DNA from: an uncultured Collinsella sp.
GTDB lineage: Bacteria > Actinomycetota > Coriobacteriia > Coriobacteriales > Coriobacteriaceae
Direction of reading: 5' to 3'
NCBI GenBank assembly: GCA_900540905.1
Contig: UQHR01000032.1
Location: forward strand, 1-26,627
Length of the DNA stretch: 26,627 bases
The translations under genes and the position numbers were made by a program. Each line of letters begins with the position of its first letter. Position 1 is the first letter of the stretch. Positions 1-9,053 of the stretch are shown piece after piece. The notes under the pieces are model-generated. The model did no database searches. It saw nothing but the letters and a program-made list of their open reading frames with translations, and was not told the DNA's origin.

Positions 1-1
1 A

Positions 2-1828
2 TCGGGACTTGCAGCGACGGACCTCAGGACGCTCTTACACCACGTCTGCGCGCGCGACCCCACCGTGCGCCGCACGCTGCAGCGGTTTTGGGGTGTCACG
101 CGCACGCAGCCGCTGATTGTCTTTCTCTCGGTGTTCTCGTCGGCGGGCTACATCTTTTTGCTGACGTTTGCCAATACCTATGTGATGGCCCTCATTGTCG
201 ACCGCGTTCAAGCCGGTCCCGTGGCGGGTGATCAGGTGTTTGAGGTCTTCGGCCCCTATATCCTGGCGCTCGTACTCGTTAACCTGGTGGGCCAAATCCT
301 CTCCAAGCTGCAGGACTACACCGTCTACAAGCTCGAGATTGCGGGCAACTATCACCTGGCGCGCCTGTGCTTCGACACGCTCTCCAATCAATCCATGACA
401 TTTCACACCAGCCGCTTTGGCGGATCGCTCGTGAGCCAGACGAGCCGTTTTATGAGCGGCTATACGGGGCTGGTCGACGTGACGGTGTATTCGCTCATCC
501 CCACCATCACCTCGGTCATCTGCACGGTGGCGGCGCTCGCCCCGGTGGTGCCGACGTTTACCGTGATCCTGGTGTGCATCATGGCCGTCTACATCGCGTT
601 TGTCTGGCTTATGTACAAGCGCATCATGCCGCTTTCGGCCGCGACGTCCGCCGCGCAGAACAAGCTCTCGGGCGTGCTCTCCGACGCGGTCACGAACATC
701 TTGGCCGTCAAGACCTGCGGGCGCGAGGACTTTGAACGTGATCTGTTCGACGCCGCTGATCGTGCCGCGCGCGATGCCGAGACGGTCTCGATGCACGCCA
801 TGATGCAGCGCAACTTTACGACCTCGGGTCTTATCGTCATCACCATGGCCGTGGTGAGCGTATTCGTGGCGGGCGGCAACGCGTGGTTTGGCATCTCGGC
901 CGGCTCGCTCGTCATGATCTTTACCTACACCTATAACCTCACCATGCGCCTGAACTACGTAAGCTCCATGATGCAGCGCATCAACCGCGCGCTCGGCGAT
1001 GCGGCCGAGATGACGCGCGTGCTGGACGAGCCACGTTTGGTGGCAGATGACCCGGACGCCCCCGAGCTCAAAGTGACCGAGGGCGCGATTGATTTTGAGC
1101 AGCTGAGCTTTGCGTACCGTGACGCTGCGGCGGGCGAGAGCGTGTTCGATGACCTGACACTTCATGTGGCGGCGGGCCAGCGCGTGGGCCTGGTGGGCAA
1201 ATCGGGCTCGGGCAAGACGACGCTCACCAAGTTGTTGTTGCGCCTGGACGATGTACAGGGCGGCCGCGTGCTCGTGGACGGCCAGGACGTCTCGCGCTGC
1301 ACGCAGCAGAGCCTGCGCCGTCAGGTTGCCTACGTGCCGCAGGAGGCGCTGCTGTTCCACCGCTCCATTCGCGAAAACATTGCCTACGGTCGTCCCAACG
1401 CCACTGATGAGCAGATTCGCGAGGCGGCTCGCTTGGCTAATGCGACCGAGTTTATCGACCGCTTGCCCCGTGGCTTTGACACTATGGTGGGCGAGCGCGG
1501 CGTCAAGCTCTCTGGCGGTCAGCGTCAGCGCGTGGCTATCGCCCGCGCCATCCTAACCGACGCGCCGATTCTGGTGCTCGACGAGGCGACGTCTGCCTTG
1601 GACAGCGAGTCCGAGGCGTTGGTGCAGGAGGCGCTCGAGAATCTGATGCGCGGCCGCACCTCCATTGTGGTGGCGCACCGCCTGTCCACCGTGGCGGCGC
1701 TTGACCGCATTGTGGTGCTGGCCGATGGCGAGATTGTCGAGGACGGCACGCATACGCAGCTCGTCGAGGCGGGTGGCGAGTACGCGAGCCTGTGGAGCCG
1801 TCAGACCGGCGCATTCTTGGAGGCGTAA
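2..1828 (+). CDS. ABC exporter, fused permease-ATPase (5' end cut by window)
   Basis: This is a half-size type IV ABC exporter, with a transmembrane domain followed by a nucleotide-binding domain; it would act as a dimer in the membrane. The frame is open to the window edge with plausible coding sequence. A GTG at 65 is possible, but no Shine-Dalgarno precedes it, so the true start probably lies upstream. Numbering from that GTG, hydrophobic segments lie at about residues 17-45, 60-80, 139-185 and 252-292. The ATPase follows from about 335: Walker A GKSGSGKTT near 378, Q-loop YVPQE, signature LSGGQRQR near 482, Walker B ILVLDEATSALD near 503 and H-loop AHRLST near 538. All catalytic motifs are intact. 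Such genes often occur in heterodimeric pairs, so a partner may precede it. The substrate (drug, lipid or peptide) cannot be told. Confidence 0.9.
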   Translation, partial: SGLAATDLRTLLHHVCARDPTVRRTLQRFWGVTRTQPLIVFLSVFSSAGYIFLLTFANTYVMALIVDRVQAGPVAGDQVFEVFGPYILALVLVNLVGQILSKLQDYTVYKLEIAGNYHLARLCFDTLSNQSMTFHTSRFGGSLVSQTSRFMSGYTGLVDVTVYSLIPTITSVICTVAALAPVVPTFTVILVCIMAVYIAFVWLMYKRIMPLSAATSAAQNKLSGVLSDAVTNILAVKTCGREDFERDLFDAADRAARDAETVSMHAMMQRNFTTSGLIVITMAVVSVFVAGGNAWFGISAGSLVMIFTYTYNLTMRLNYVSSMMQRINRALGDAAEMTRVLDEPRLVADDPDAPELKVTEGAIDFEQLSFAYRDAAAGESVFDDLTLHVAAGQRVGLVGKSGSGKTTLTKLLLRLDDVQGGRVLVDGQDVSRCTQQSLRRQVAYVPQEALLFHRSIRENIAYGRPNATDEQIREAARLANATEFIDRLPRGFDTMVGERGVKLSGGQRQRVAIARAILTDAPILVLDEATSALDSESEALVQEALENLMRGRTSIVVAHRLSTVAALDRIVVLADGEIVEDGTHTQLVEAGGEYASLWSRQTGAFLEA

Positions 1829-1891
1829 GCGTCTCGGACGTGGGACAATTGTGCCCATAAGTTTATTGTGCCGTTGAGCCGAGGAGTCGTT

Positions 1892-2557
1892 ATGCCACGC
1901 GAGACCAATGCCGCCAAACGCGAGCGCGCCGTTGAGGTGTGTGAGCGCCTCAACCGTCGCTATGGCCCGGTCGAGTGCTTTTTGGACCACGAGAATCCCT
2001 TCCGCCTGCTGATCGCGGTGTTGCTCTCGGCGCAAACGACCGACGCGCAGGTCAACAAGGTGACGCCGAAGCTGTTTGCCCAGTGGCCCACGCCCGAGGC
2101 CATGGCCGGGGCGAGTGTGGCTGACGTGGCAGACACCATCAAGTCACTCGGCTTTTATAAGAGCAAGGCCAAGCACGCCGTGGAGGCCGCGCAGATGATC
2201 GTCGCCGACTATGGCGGCGAGGTGCCGGCCGACATGAAGGAACTCGTGAAGCTGCCGGGCGTGGGACGCAAGACGGCGAACATCGTGCTCAACGTGGGGT
2301 ATGGCATCGTGGAGGGCATTGCGGTGGACACGCACGTCAACCGCATTGCGCATCGCCTGATGTTGAGTCCCAAGACACATGCCAAGGAGCCGCTCAAGAC
2401 CGAGCAGGATCTGCTCAAGATTTTGCCGCACGAGTATTGGGAGTCGGTCAACCATCAGTGGATCACCTTCGGTCGCGAGATCTGCGACGCCCGCAAACCC
2501 AAGTGTGACGAGTGTCCGCTGGCAGATTTGTGCCCCAGCGTGCGCGTAGCGGGGTAG
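1892..2557 (+). CDS. nth: Endonuclease III (DNA glycosylase/AP lyase)
   Basis: This base-excision repair enzyme removes oxidised pyrimidines and cleaves the abasic site by beta-elimination. The 221-residue length is typical. The helix-hairpin-helix LPGVGRKTAN carries the catalytic lysine (K127), and the catalytic aspartate is D146 in AVDTHVNR. The C-terminal iron-sulphur ligands are spaced C-X6-C-X2-C-X5-C, as in the classic 4Fe-4S loop. ATG at 1892 is chosen because GAGGAG sits seven bases upstream; an in-frame GTG at 1868 lacks a ribosome site. The gap from the ABC gene holds an imperfect palindrome GGGACAATTGTGCCC (1842-1856), possibly an operator. MutY is a relative, but the motif set and short length favour Nth. 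Confidence 0.95.
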   Translation: MPRETNAAKRERAVEVCERLNRRYGPVECFLDHENPFRLLIAVLLSAQTTDAQVNKVTPKLFAQWPTPEAMAGASVADVADTIKSLGFYKSKAKHAVEAAQMIVADYGGEVPADMKELVKLPGVGRKTANIVLNVGYGIVEGIAVDTHVNRIAHRLMLSPKTHAKEPLKTEQDLLKILPHEYWESVNHQWITFGREICDARKPKCDECPLADLCPSVRVAG

Positions 2558-2605
2558 GGCGGAACGCATCTTCGTCTGGCGTTTTTTGCGGGGCTGGGTT
2601 TGCTC

Positions 2606-2636
2606 TTGAGCCGGAGTCCTCTCCATGCGCTACCAT
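2606..2636 (+). promoter_or_regulatory. Possible mfd promoter
   Basis: TTGAGC (2606-2611) and TACCAT (2631-2636) are separated by 19 bp, about 80 bp before the mfd start. TACCAT/TACAAT boxes recur upstream of other genes here. The match is modest. Confidence 0.3.
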
Positions 2637-2661
2637 GACAGGCAATGAAATCCGCCGCATA

Positions 2662-2690
2662 CCCGCCGAGCTTGCCCCGGCGGGCTTTTG
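2662..2690 (+). terminator. GC-rich hairpin with short T run, possible terminator/attenuator
   Basis: CCCGCCG pairs with CGGCGGG across a loop of nine bases and is followed by CTTTTGG. It lies between the possible promoter and the mfd start, so it could be a weak nth terminator or a leader hairpin of mfd. Confidence 0.35.
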
Positions 2691-2714
2691 GCGTTGCAAT
2701 GCCGGAGGAACAGC

Positions 2715-5700
2715 ATGCTCATTCACCGTATAGCCGCGCAGCTCTACACTGCCGAGGCCTTGCAGGCCGTCGAGGCCGGGCTCGATGCTGGCGAGGACGT
2801 GACGCTGGCTGTGTCGCAGTCGGGCCGCACGCTTATGGCGGCCGCCCAGTTTGCGCGCCGTCCGCGCCCGACGGTCTATATCGTGAGCGGCGAGGATGCG
2901 GCCGATCGCGCCGCGCGTAGCCTTGCCGCCTACGTGGGCCTGGCGCACGTGTGTCGTTTTCCTGAGCGCAAGGACTATCCGTGGCGCGAGCAGGCGCCGG
3001 ACGACGCCGTGGTGGCGCAGCGCTGCGAGGCTCTGGGGCGCATCGTGCGCGGGGACAACTGCATCATGGTCGCCTCGGCTCGCGCGCTGCTGCGCTGCGT
3101 GCCGCCGGTCGAGAGCCGCTACTGGGAGTCCACTACTTTTGCGGTGGGCGAGGAGATTCCCTTTGACGAGGTGCCGCAGCGCTTGGTGGGCATGGGCTAC
3201 ACCAATGCCGGCGCCGCCGATGCGCCCGGCTTGTTTCGCGTTCACGGCGACACCGTCGAGGTGTTCCCCGCACAGGAAAAGGCGCCCGTGCGCATCGAGT
3301 TCTTCGGCGACGAGATCGATCGCATCCGCCGCATGGTGAGCTCCACGGGCCAAACCATCGGCAACGAGGACAGCATCGAGATCTTCCCGTGTCGCGAGTT
3401 GGCACTGACCGACGAAGCCGTCCACAACATGCACGTGGCGCTCTACCGCGCCAGCCAGAGCGATAGCAAGCTGGCGGCGCTGCTCGAGATGGTTGATGCG
3501 CGCATCGTCACGCCCGAGCTCGACCGCTTTTTGCCGGTGATGTACGGCCAGACCGTAAGCCCACTGGCACACGTGGGCGGCAAGGCGCTCGTGGTTCTAT
3601 CCGAGCCGCGCTCGCTGTTCGACGACTGTCTGCGCGCCTACGAGGATATCGAGGCCCGTGCCGGCGAGGCGGGGATTGACCGCCTGGACGGCCTGTATGT
3701 GCGCGCCCAACAGCTCGATTTTGGTGCCCAGCAGCGCCTGAACTATGTGAGCCTGATTCGCGCCGGCGGCGCGGTTACGGCCGAGCTCAAGATTGAGCAG
3801 CCTGCCATCGCAGGCTCGGACAATCGCTTTATGACGCGCATTCAGGAAGTCGTGGGCAAGCGCTACGCCTGCGTGTTTGCCATTCCCGATCGCGGTGCGC
3901 GCGAGTCGATGGAGCTCACCTTTGGTGACGAGGGCATTACCTTTGAGGAATCGCTGACGGCCGCACCTGAAAATGCCGGCGCTATCGGCGACCGCGTGCG
4001 CGTGGCAGCGGCGGATTCCGCCGACCGTGCCGCACGCCAGGAGGCCCATGCTTCCATTCGCGAGCGCCGCGCCGATGCACTCAACGCCCGTTCGCTCGAG
4101 GCGGGTGCCGCCCAGGCTGCCGCCGGCGCCGCCGTGCCCACCATCTCGCGCGGACGCGTGACCTTTGTCGATGCCGCCCTGCCGCAGGGCGTGGTGGTGC
4201 CCGATGCCAACCTGGCCGTGTTCTCGATCGCCGACCTCAACGCCCGCATGGACGCCAACCGCGCGCGCAGCCGCCGCAAGGTGGACATTACGCAGATCAC
4301 GTTCCCGTTTAAGCCGGGCGACTACGTGGTGCACGCCACTCACGGCATCGCGCTCTTTAGCGAGATCGCGCGCCAAGAAGTGGGCGGCAAGGAGCGCGAC
4401 TACTTCTTGCTGGAATATGCCGACGGCGACAAGCTCTACGTGCCGCTCGAGCAGGTCGACCGTATCACGCGATACGTCGGTCCCGACGGCGACAAGCCGC
4501 GCCTGACCAGGCTCAACACCGCCGACTGGACGCGCGCCACCAACAAGGCGCGCAAAAACGCCAAAAAGCTGGCGTTCGACCTGGTCGATCTGTATACGCG
4601 CCGCTCGTCGATTACCGGTATCGCCTGCCCGCCCGACACGCCCGAGCAGATCGAGATGGAGGAGAGCTTTCCTTACGACGAGACGCGCGACCAGCTGGAG
4701 GCCATCGCCGACATCAAGGCCGACATGGAGGCGCCCAAGCCCATGGACCGCCTGCTGTGCGGCGACGTGGGCTTTGGCAAGACCGAGGTCGCCCTGCGCG
4801 CGGCGTTTAAGTGCGTGGACTCCGGTCGCCAGGTCATGGTGCTCTGCCCCACGACCATTCTGGCCCAGCAGCACTACGAGACGTTCTTTGAGCGTTTTGC
4901 CCCGTTTGGCCTTGAGGTCGAGGTGCTCAGCCGCTTCCGCACGCCGGCACAGCAGAAGCGCGCGCTCAAGGCGTTTGCCGAGGGCACGATCGATGTGCTC
5001 ATCGGCACCCACCGTCTGCTTTCGGCCGATGTGAACCCCAAGAACCTGGGCCTGGTGATCATCGACGAGGAACAGCGCTTTGGCGTGCAGCACAAGGAAC
5101 AGCTCAAGAACCTGCGCGAGCAGATTGACGTGCTCACGCTTTCGGCAACGCCGATTCCGCGAACCATGCAGATGGCCACGAGCGGCGTGCGCGACATGAG
5201 CCTGATCACGACGCCGCCCACCGGGCGTCGCCCCGTGATCGTGCACGTGGGGGAGTACGACCCCGATGTGGTGAGCGCGGCGATTCGCCTGGAGGTGGGT
5301 CGCGGCGGCCAGGTGTATTACGTGTCCAACCGCGTCAAGACTATCGACGACGCCGTGGCGCGCGTGCACGAGGCCGCGCCCGAGGCGCGCGTGGGCGTGG
5401 CGCACGGCAAGATGAGCCCGCGCGAGGTCGAGGACGTGATGATCGAGTTCGCGACCAAAAAGATCGATGTGCTCATCGCCACGACCATCGTGGAGAGCGG
5501 CATTGACAACGCGACCGCCAACACGCTCATCATCGAGGATTCGCAGCGCCTGGGCCTGGCGCAGCTCTACCAGCTCAAGGGCCGTGTGGGCCGCTCTGCC
5601 ACACAGGCCTACGCGTACTTTATGTTCCCGGGCGAGCTGCCGCTCACCGAGGAGGCCACGGCGCGCCTGACCGCACTTTCCGAGTTCCAGGACCTGGGCA

Positions 5701-6347
5701 GCGGCATGCGCATCGCCATGCGCGACCTGGAGATTCGCGGTGCCGGCTCGCTTATGGGCGCCGAGCAGCACGGCAACCTGTCGAGCGTGGGCTTTGACCT
5801 GTTTACGCAGATGCTGGGCCAGGCCGTGGCCGAGGCGCGCGGCGATGACGACGCCGGCGTGGAGGCGGCGAGCGTGGGTATTAACCTGCCGGCCGACTAC
5901 TTCTTGTCCGAGGAGTACCTGCCGGCGGTGGATCAGCGCGTGCTCGTGTACCGTAAGCTCGCGGCGGCCGAGGACCTCGAGAGCATCGACGAGGTGCAGG
6001 AAGAGACCGAGGCCGCGCATGGTGAGCTGCCGTTGGCGGGACTCAACCTGTTCAACCGCGCGCGCATCCGTATCCGCGGCGAGCGTCTGGGGCTCGAGAG
6101 CGTCACGCTCAGTGGCGGCCGCATCACGTTTTTGGGCGTAGACGTGCCCAAGAAGGTGGCCTTTGAGCTTAAGACCCGCTATGGCGCGGTGAACTTCCCC
6201 AAGAGCCGCAAGCTGTCGGTGCCCTACAAGGCGGGTGCCGGCGCGGGCAGCGGCCTGGGTCGCGGCCTCGACGCCAACGACGGCACCGGCCCCGTGGCCG
6301 CGGCGCTCATGCTGCTGCAGCAGCTGGGTGCGAGCGACGACGACTAG
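2715..6347 (+). CDS. mfd: Transcription-repair coupling factor Mfd
   Basis: Mfd is an ATP-driven translocase that removes RNA polymerase stalled at DNA lesions and recruits UvrA. The 1210-residue protein has the full family layout. A UvrB-like N-terminal module comes first. A CarD-like RNA polymerase interaction domain begins near residue 535 (DYVVHATHGIALF). Helicase domains follow, with Walker A GDVGFGKTEVA near 683-693, the DEEQRFGV box near 783, LSATPIPRTM, and the motif V/VI region ESGIDNATANT and QLKGRVGRS. The translocation motif is GAGSLMGAEQHGN, and the C-terminal autoinhibitory domain is last. ATG 2715 has GGAGGA five bases upstream; the in-frame TTG at 2688 has none. A small insertion rich in Ala (about residues 445-480) and a Gly/Ala-rich C-tail are lineage-specific extras. 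Confidence 0.97.
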   Translation: MLIHRIAAQLYTAEALQAVEAGLDAGEDVTLAVSQSGRTLMAAAQFARRPRPTVYIVSGEDAADRAARSLAAYVGLAHVCRFPERKDYPWREQAPDDAVVAQRCEALGRIVRGDNCIMVASARALLRCVPPVESRYWESTTFAVGEEIPFDEVPQRLVGMGYTNAGAADAPGLFRVHGDTVEVFPAQEKAPVRIEFFGDEIDRIRRMVSSTGQTIGNEDSIEIFPCRELALTDEAVHNMHVALYRASQSDSKLAALLEMVDARIVTPELDRFLPVMYGQTVSPLAHVGGKALVVLSEPRSLFDDCLRAYEDIEARAGEAGIDRLDGLYVRAQQLDFGAQQRLNYVSLIRAGGAVTAELKIEQPAIAGSDNRFMTRIQEVVGKRYACVFAIPDRGARESMELTFGDEGITFEESLTAAPENAGAIGDRVRVAAADSADRAARQEAHASIRERRADALNARSLEAGAAQAAAGAAVPTISRGRVTFVDAALPQGVVVPDANLAVFSIADLNARMDANRARSRRKVDITQITFPFKPGDYVVHATHGIALFSEIARQEVGGKERDYFLLEYADGDKLYVPLEQVDRITRYVGPDGDKPRLTRLNTADWTRATNKARKNAKKLAFDLVDLYTRRSSITGIACPPDTPEQIEMEESFPYDETRDQLEAIADIKADMEAPKPMDRLLCGDVGFGKTEVALRAAFKCVDSGRQVMVLCPTTILAQQHYETFFERFAPFGLEVEVLSRFRTPAQQKRALKAFAEGTIDVLIGTHRLLSADVNPKNLGLVIIDEEQRFGVQHKEQLKNLREQIDVLTLSATPIPRTMQMATSGVRDMSLITTPPTGRRPVIVHVGEYDPDVVSAAIRLEVGRGGQVYYVSNRVKTIDDAVARVHEAAPEARVGVAHGKMSPREVEDVMIEFATKKIDVLIATTIVESGIDNATANTLIIEDSQRLGLAQLYQLKGRVGRSATQAYAYFMFPGELPLTEEATARLTALSEFQDLGSGMRIAMRDLEIRGAGSLMGAEQHGNLSSVGFDLFTQMLGQAVAEARGDDDAGVEAASVGINLPADYFLSEEYLPAVDQRVLVYRKLAAAEDLESIDEVQEETEAAHGELPLAGLNLFNRARIRIRGERLGLESVTLSGGRITFLGVDVPKKVAFELKTRYGAVNFPKSRKLSVPYKAGAGAGSGLGRGLDANDGTGPVAAALMLLQQLGASDDD

Positions 6348-6348
6348 C

Positions 6349-6388
6349 GGGTCGACGCTGCAAACGCCCCATTTGGGCAATCTGGTTC
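6349..6388 (+). repeat. Partial copy (C) of the structured intergenic element
   Basis: Directly after the mfd stop, GACGCTGC, 16 variable bases containing a small GCCC/GGGC stem, then CAATCTG and TTC match the 5' part of the elements at 10987 and 19186. The rest of the element is absent; the PAP2 ribosome site follows. Confidence 0.6.
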
Positions 6389-6403
6389 CATCGAAAGGAA
6401 AGC

Positions 6404-7267
6404 ATGTTCGGGTACATCTACAAGAAAGACGTCGCTGCTATCGCGGTTATCCTTGCCCTTTGCCTGGGCGTGGGCAGCTTCTTCGATTATCAGATCTCGA
6501 GTGCGCTGTTCAGCGTCGGCAGCATGTACGGCCGCTTTATCGAGGCCGCCGGCGAGCTGCCGTTTGAGCTGACGGCGAGCGTCGCGGGCGTTATGCTCGT
6601 GCGCGCGGTGCGTCCCGACTCCGGGGGGAGCAAATGGCTCGCCGTGCTCGGCATCCTCGTCAACGTTGGCCTAGCCGGCTACGAGATCGTTTCGTCCCTG
6701 CGGGTTGGCGGTAAACTCATTGCCGTTCAGCTGGTGCTGACGTTTGCGTTGGTCATCGCAGCCAACTTCATCGCCTACCGCCTTACGCACGACACCGCGC
6801 CTGACGAGCTCACACGCTGGGCGTTGATGGTACTTGCCGTGTGGGTCGCTCAGGCCATTATCCTCAACGTGATTGTTAAGCCGCTGTGGTCGCGCCCGCG
6901 CATGCGCGTGATCGAGGTCACGCCAGGGCTCAATTTTCAGCCGTGGTGGGTGATCGGCAACCCCGACAAGTGGGCCTATATTGCCGCTGGCGTGATCAAG
7001 GACGGCTTCAAGTCGTTTGCGAGCGGACACACGGCGCACGCGGCGATCGGCCTTATGCTCGCCGGGCTTCCCGCAGCGGCCTTTAAGGAAAAGCCGTCGC
7101 GCCGCCGCGTGGTCTTTTGGACGGCGGCTGTGGTCGCGGCGCTCGTCGCCTTTGGCCGCATCGTGATCGGGGCGCACTTTTTGAGTGACGTGAGCTGCGG
7201 CTTTGCCCTGGTGCTGGCGCTTGAGTGCCTTGCCGCGCGTATTGCCTATCCCAACGGCGTACAATAG
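6404..7267 (+). CDS. PAP2-family membrane phosphatase
   Basis: This integral membrane protein of 287 residues belongs to the phosphatidic acid phosphatase type 2 superfamily (lipid phosphate or undecaprenyl-pyrophosphate phosphatases). Several hydrophobic segments precede the catalytic core. The three-part signature is present: a basic/RP element (SRPRMR, about residue 164), SGHTAHA (about 206, the H being catalytic) and GRIVIGAHFLSD (about 249-260, the H being the nucleophile). ATG 6404 is preceded by GAAAGGAA. The gene sits 56 bp after mfd in the same direction and may be read through from it. Roles in cell-envelope lipid recycling are typical of the family, but the substrate is not determined here. 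Confidence 0.85.
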   Translation: MFGYIYKKDVAAIAVILALCLGVGSFFDYQISSALFSVGSMYGRFIEAAGELPFELTASVAGVMLVRAVRPDSGGSKWLAVLGILVNVGLAGYEIVSSLRVGGKLIAVQLVLTFALVIAANFIAYRLTHDTAPDELTRWALMVLAVWVAQAIILNVIVKPLWSRPRMRVIEVTPGLNFQPWWVIGNPDKWAYIAAGVIKDGFKSFASGHTAHAAIGLMLAGLPAAAFKEKPSRRRVVFWTAAVVAALVAFGRIVIGAHFLSDVSCGFALVLALECLAARIAYPNGVQ

Positions 7268-7312
7268 CTCCGTTTGAATCATCTGGCCGATACCCGGTAA
7301 GAGAGGATTGCC

Positions 7313-8338
7313 ATGCTCGCGTTTAACAACGATTATTCCCACGGCGCACATCCGGCGGTGCTGCAGGCGCTCGTCGACACCAATATGGAGCCGCAGCCCG
7401 GCTACGGTACCGATGCACATACCGAGCGTGCCAAGCAACTTATTCGCGAGGCCTGCCAGGCCCCCGATGCCGACGTGTTTTTTCTGGTGGGCGGCACGCA
7501 GGCCAACGCGACGGTGATCGACATGCTGCTCGCGCCGTACGAGGGCGTCGTTGCTGCCGAGACCGGCCACGTCGCCTGCCACGAGGCGGGCGCCATCGAG
7601 TTTGGCGGCCACAAGGTACTCACCATCCCCGGCTACGAAGGCAAGATGCATGCCGAGGACCTCGAAAACTATATCCAGGTGTTCTACGAAAACGAGAGCT
7701 ACGAGCACACGGTGTTTCCGGGCGCCGTGTACGTGAGCCTGTCGACCGAGTACGGCACGCTGTACTCCAAGGCCGAGCTCGTGGCGATTCACGCGGTGTG
7801 CCAGAAGCATGAGATTCCGCTGTTTGTGGACGGTGCTCGCCTGGCCTATGCGCTGGCGGCCGATGAGTGCGACATTGCCCTGCCCGAGCTGGCGCAGCTG
7901 TGCGACGTGCTCTACATCGGCGGCACCAAGTGCGGCGCTCTGTGCGGCGAGGCCGTGGTGTTTTGCGGCATGCACGCCCCGGCGCATCCCATTCCTCGCA
8001 TTAAGCAACACGGCGCGCTGCTTGCCAAAGGCCGCCTGACGGGCGTGCAGTTTGAGGCGCTTTTTACCGATGGGCTGTATTTTGAGATTGGTCGACAGGC
8101 GATCGAGACGGCCCAGGCGCTACGCCGTGTGCTGCACGAGCGCGGTTACCAGTTCTTTTTGGAGACGCCCACAAACCAGCAGTTTGTGATTCTGCCCAAC
8201 GATGACATGGCCCGCATTCGCGAGCATGCCTCGATCGAGTACTGGGAAAAGTACGACGAGACCCACACCGTGGTGCGTTTTTGCACCAGCTGGGCCACGA
8301 CGCAGGAGGACATCGACGCACTGGCGGCTGTCCTGTAG
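7313..8338 (+). CDS. ltaE: Low-specificity L-threonine aldolase family (PLP)
   Basis: This fold-type I PLP enzyme of the threonine aldolase / beta-eliminating lyase family would cleave L-threonine or L-allo-threonine to glycine and acetaldehyde. It has 341 residues, the usual length. The N-terminus FNNDYSHGAHP matches the family opening. A PLP ring-stacking region lies in AAETGHVACHEAGAIE, the cofactor-binding aspartate is in FVDGARLAYAL, and the Schiff-base lysine is K206 in YIGGTKCGAL. ATG 7313 has GAGAGG about eight bases upstream. It is followed by a strong terminator, so it ends a transcription unit. The family also contains phenylserine and related aldolases, so exact substrate preference is open. 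Confidence 0.88.
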   Translation: MLAFNNDYSHGAHPAVLQALVDTNMEPQPGYGTDAHTERAKQLIREACQAPDADVFFLVGGTQANATVIDMLLAPYEGVVAAETGHVACHEAGAIEFGGHKVLTIPGYEGKMHAEDLENYIQVFYENESYEHTVFPGAVYVSLSTEYGTLYSKAELVAIHAVCQKHEIPLFVDGARLAYALAADECDIALPELAQLCDVLYIGGTKCGALCGEAVVFCGMHAPAHPIPRIKQHGALLAKGRLTGVQFEALFTDGLYFEIGRQAIETAQALRRVLHERGYQFFLETPTNQQFVILPNDDMARIREHASIEYWEKYDETHTVVRFCTSWATTQEDIDALAAVL

Positions 8339-8355
8339 GTTGATGTGATGACGAG

Positions 8356-8400
8356 GGGCCGCCTTGCGCCTTGGTTTGGCGCAGGGCGGCCCTTGCTTTT
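8356..8400 (+). terminator. Strong rho-independent terminator after the aldolase gene
   Basis: GGGCCGCC and TGCGCC pair with GGCGCA and GGCGGCCC around a seven-base loop, followed by TTGCTTTT. It overlaps an in-frame extension of the next gene, which supports the downstream start for that gene. Confidence 0.85.
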
Positions 8401-8416
8401 GAGGGGGAGGGGCTGT

Positions 8417-9007
8417 ATGCCCGAGAAATCCGTGATGTCCGAGCCGATGATTCGCCTGGCGACGCCCGATGATGCGCCGGCGTTGCTTGCCATCTATGAG
8501 CCGTATGTGCGCCAGACGGCGATTACCTGCGAATACGAGGTGCCGAGCGTTGAGGAGTTCGCCGGGCGTATCGAGCGTACGCTCAAGCACTATCCGTATT
8601 TGGTGATGGAGCTGGACGGGCGTCCGGTAGGCTATGCCTACGTGAGTCCGCTTAACAGCCGCGAGGCATACGACTGGTCGGTCGAGACGTCAATCTACCT
8701 GGCACGCGATGTGCGCCATGGCGGGCTGGGTCGCAAGCTGCATGACGCGCTCAAGCAATGCCTGGTCGCGATGGGCATCACCAACATGTGCGCCCTCATC
8801 GCCGTGCCGCACGACAAGGACGACGAGTACCTGACGCACAACAGCCAGGATTTCCATGCCCATATGGGATATCGCCTGGTGGGCGCCTTCGACCGCTGTG
8901 CCCAAAAGTTCGGCCGCTGGTACGACATGTGCTGGATGGAACTGGTCCTAGCCGAGCGCACACCCAACCAACCCAAGCCAACCTGGTTCCCCGACCTCCT
9001 TGCCTGA
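8417..9007 (+). CDS. GNAT N-acetyltransferase, phosphinothricin acetyltransferase-like
   Basis: This GCN5-related N-acetyltransferase of 196 residues is close in pattern to the Pat/Bar/YncA group, which acetylates small amines such as phosphinothricin or methionine sulfoximine. The opening MIRLATPDDAPALLAIYEPYV and the segment TAITCEYEVPSVEEFAGRI are characteristic of that group. The acetyl-CoA loop is RHGGLGRKLHDAL, and HMGYRLVGAFDRCAQKFGRW follows as the usual C-terminal motif. ATG 8417 follows GGGGGAGGGG at five bases; the upstream ATG at 8345 would put a terminator inside the gene. Alternative starts are 8435 and 8447. Host function is probably detoxification of an endogenous or dietary amine, which is inference. 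Confidence 0.85.
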   Translation: MPEKSVMSEPMIRLATPDDAPALLAIYEPYVRQTAITCEYEVPSVEEFAGRIERTLKHYPYLVMELDGRPVGYAYVSPLNSREAYDWSVETSIYLARDVRHGGLGRKLHDALKQCLVAMGITNMCALIAVPHDKDDEYLTHNSQDFHAHMGYRLVGAFDRCAQKFGRWYDMCWMELVLAERTPNQPKPTWFPDLLA

Positions 9008-9045
9008 AACCACCACAAAGGTGCCTGTCCCCTTTGTGGTGGTTT
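9007..9045. repeat. REP-like hairpin repeat, family 1 copy a (possible bidirectional terminator)
   Basis: A perfect 15-bp stem (AAACCACCACAAAGG and its complement) encloses the loop TGCCTGTCC. It lies between convergent genes and has T runs on both strands, so it may terminate both. A near-identical copy is at 17147. Confidence 0.8.
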
Positions 9046-9053
9046 TCGATTGG

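Noticed and set aside
35..1360. Long minus-strand open frame opposite the ABC gene
   Set aside because: High-GC shadow: its His/Arg-rich translation has no domain, while the plus strand has intact ABC motifs.
3597..6380. 927-codon minus-strand open frame opposite mfd
   Set aside because: Shadow of the high-GC mfd reading frame; composition rich in His, Ala and Arg with no recognisable motif.
8345..8416. Upstream in-frame extension of the GNAT gene
   Set aside because: It contains the strong aldolase-gene terminator; the GGGGGAGGGG ribosome site supports 8417.
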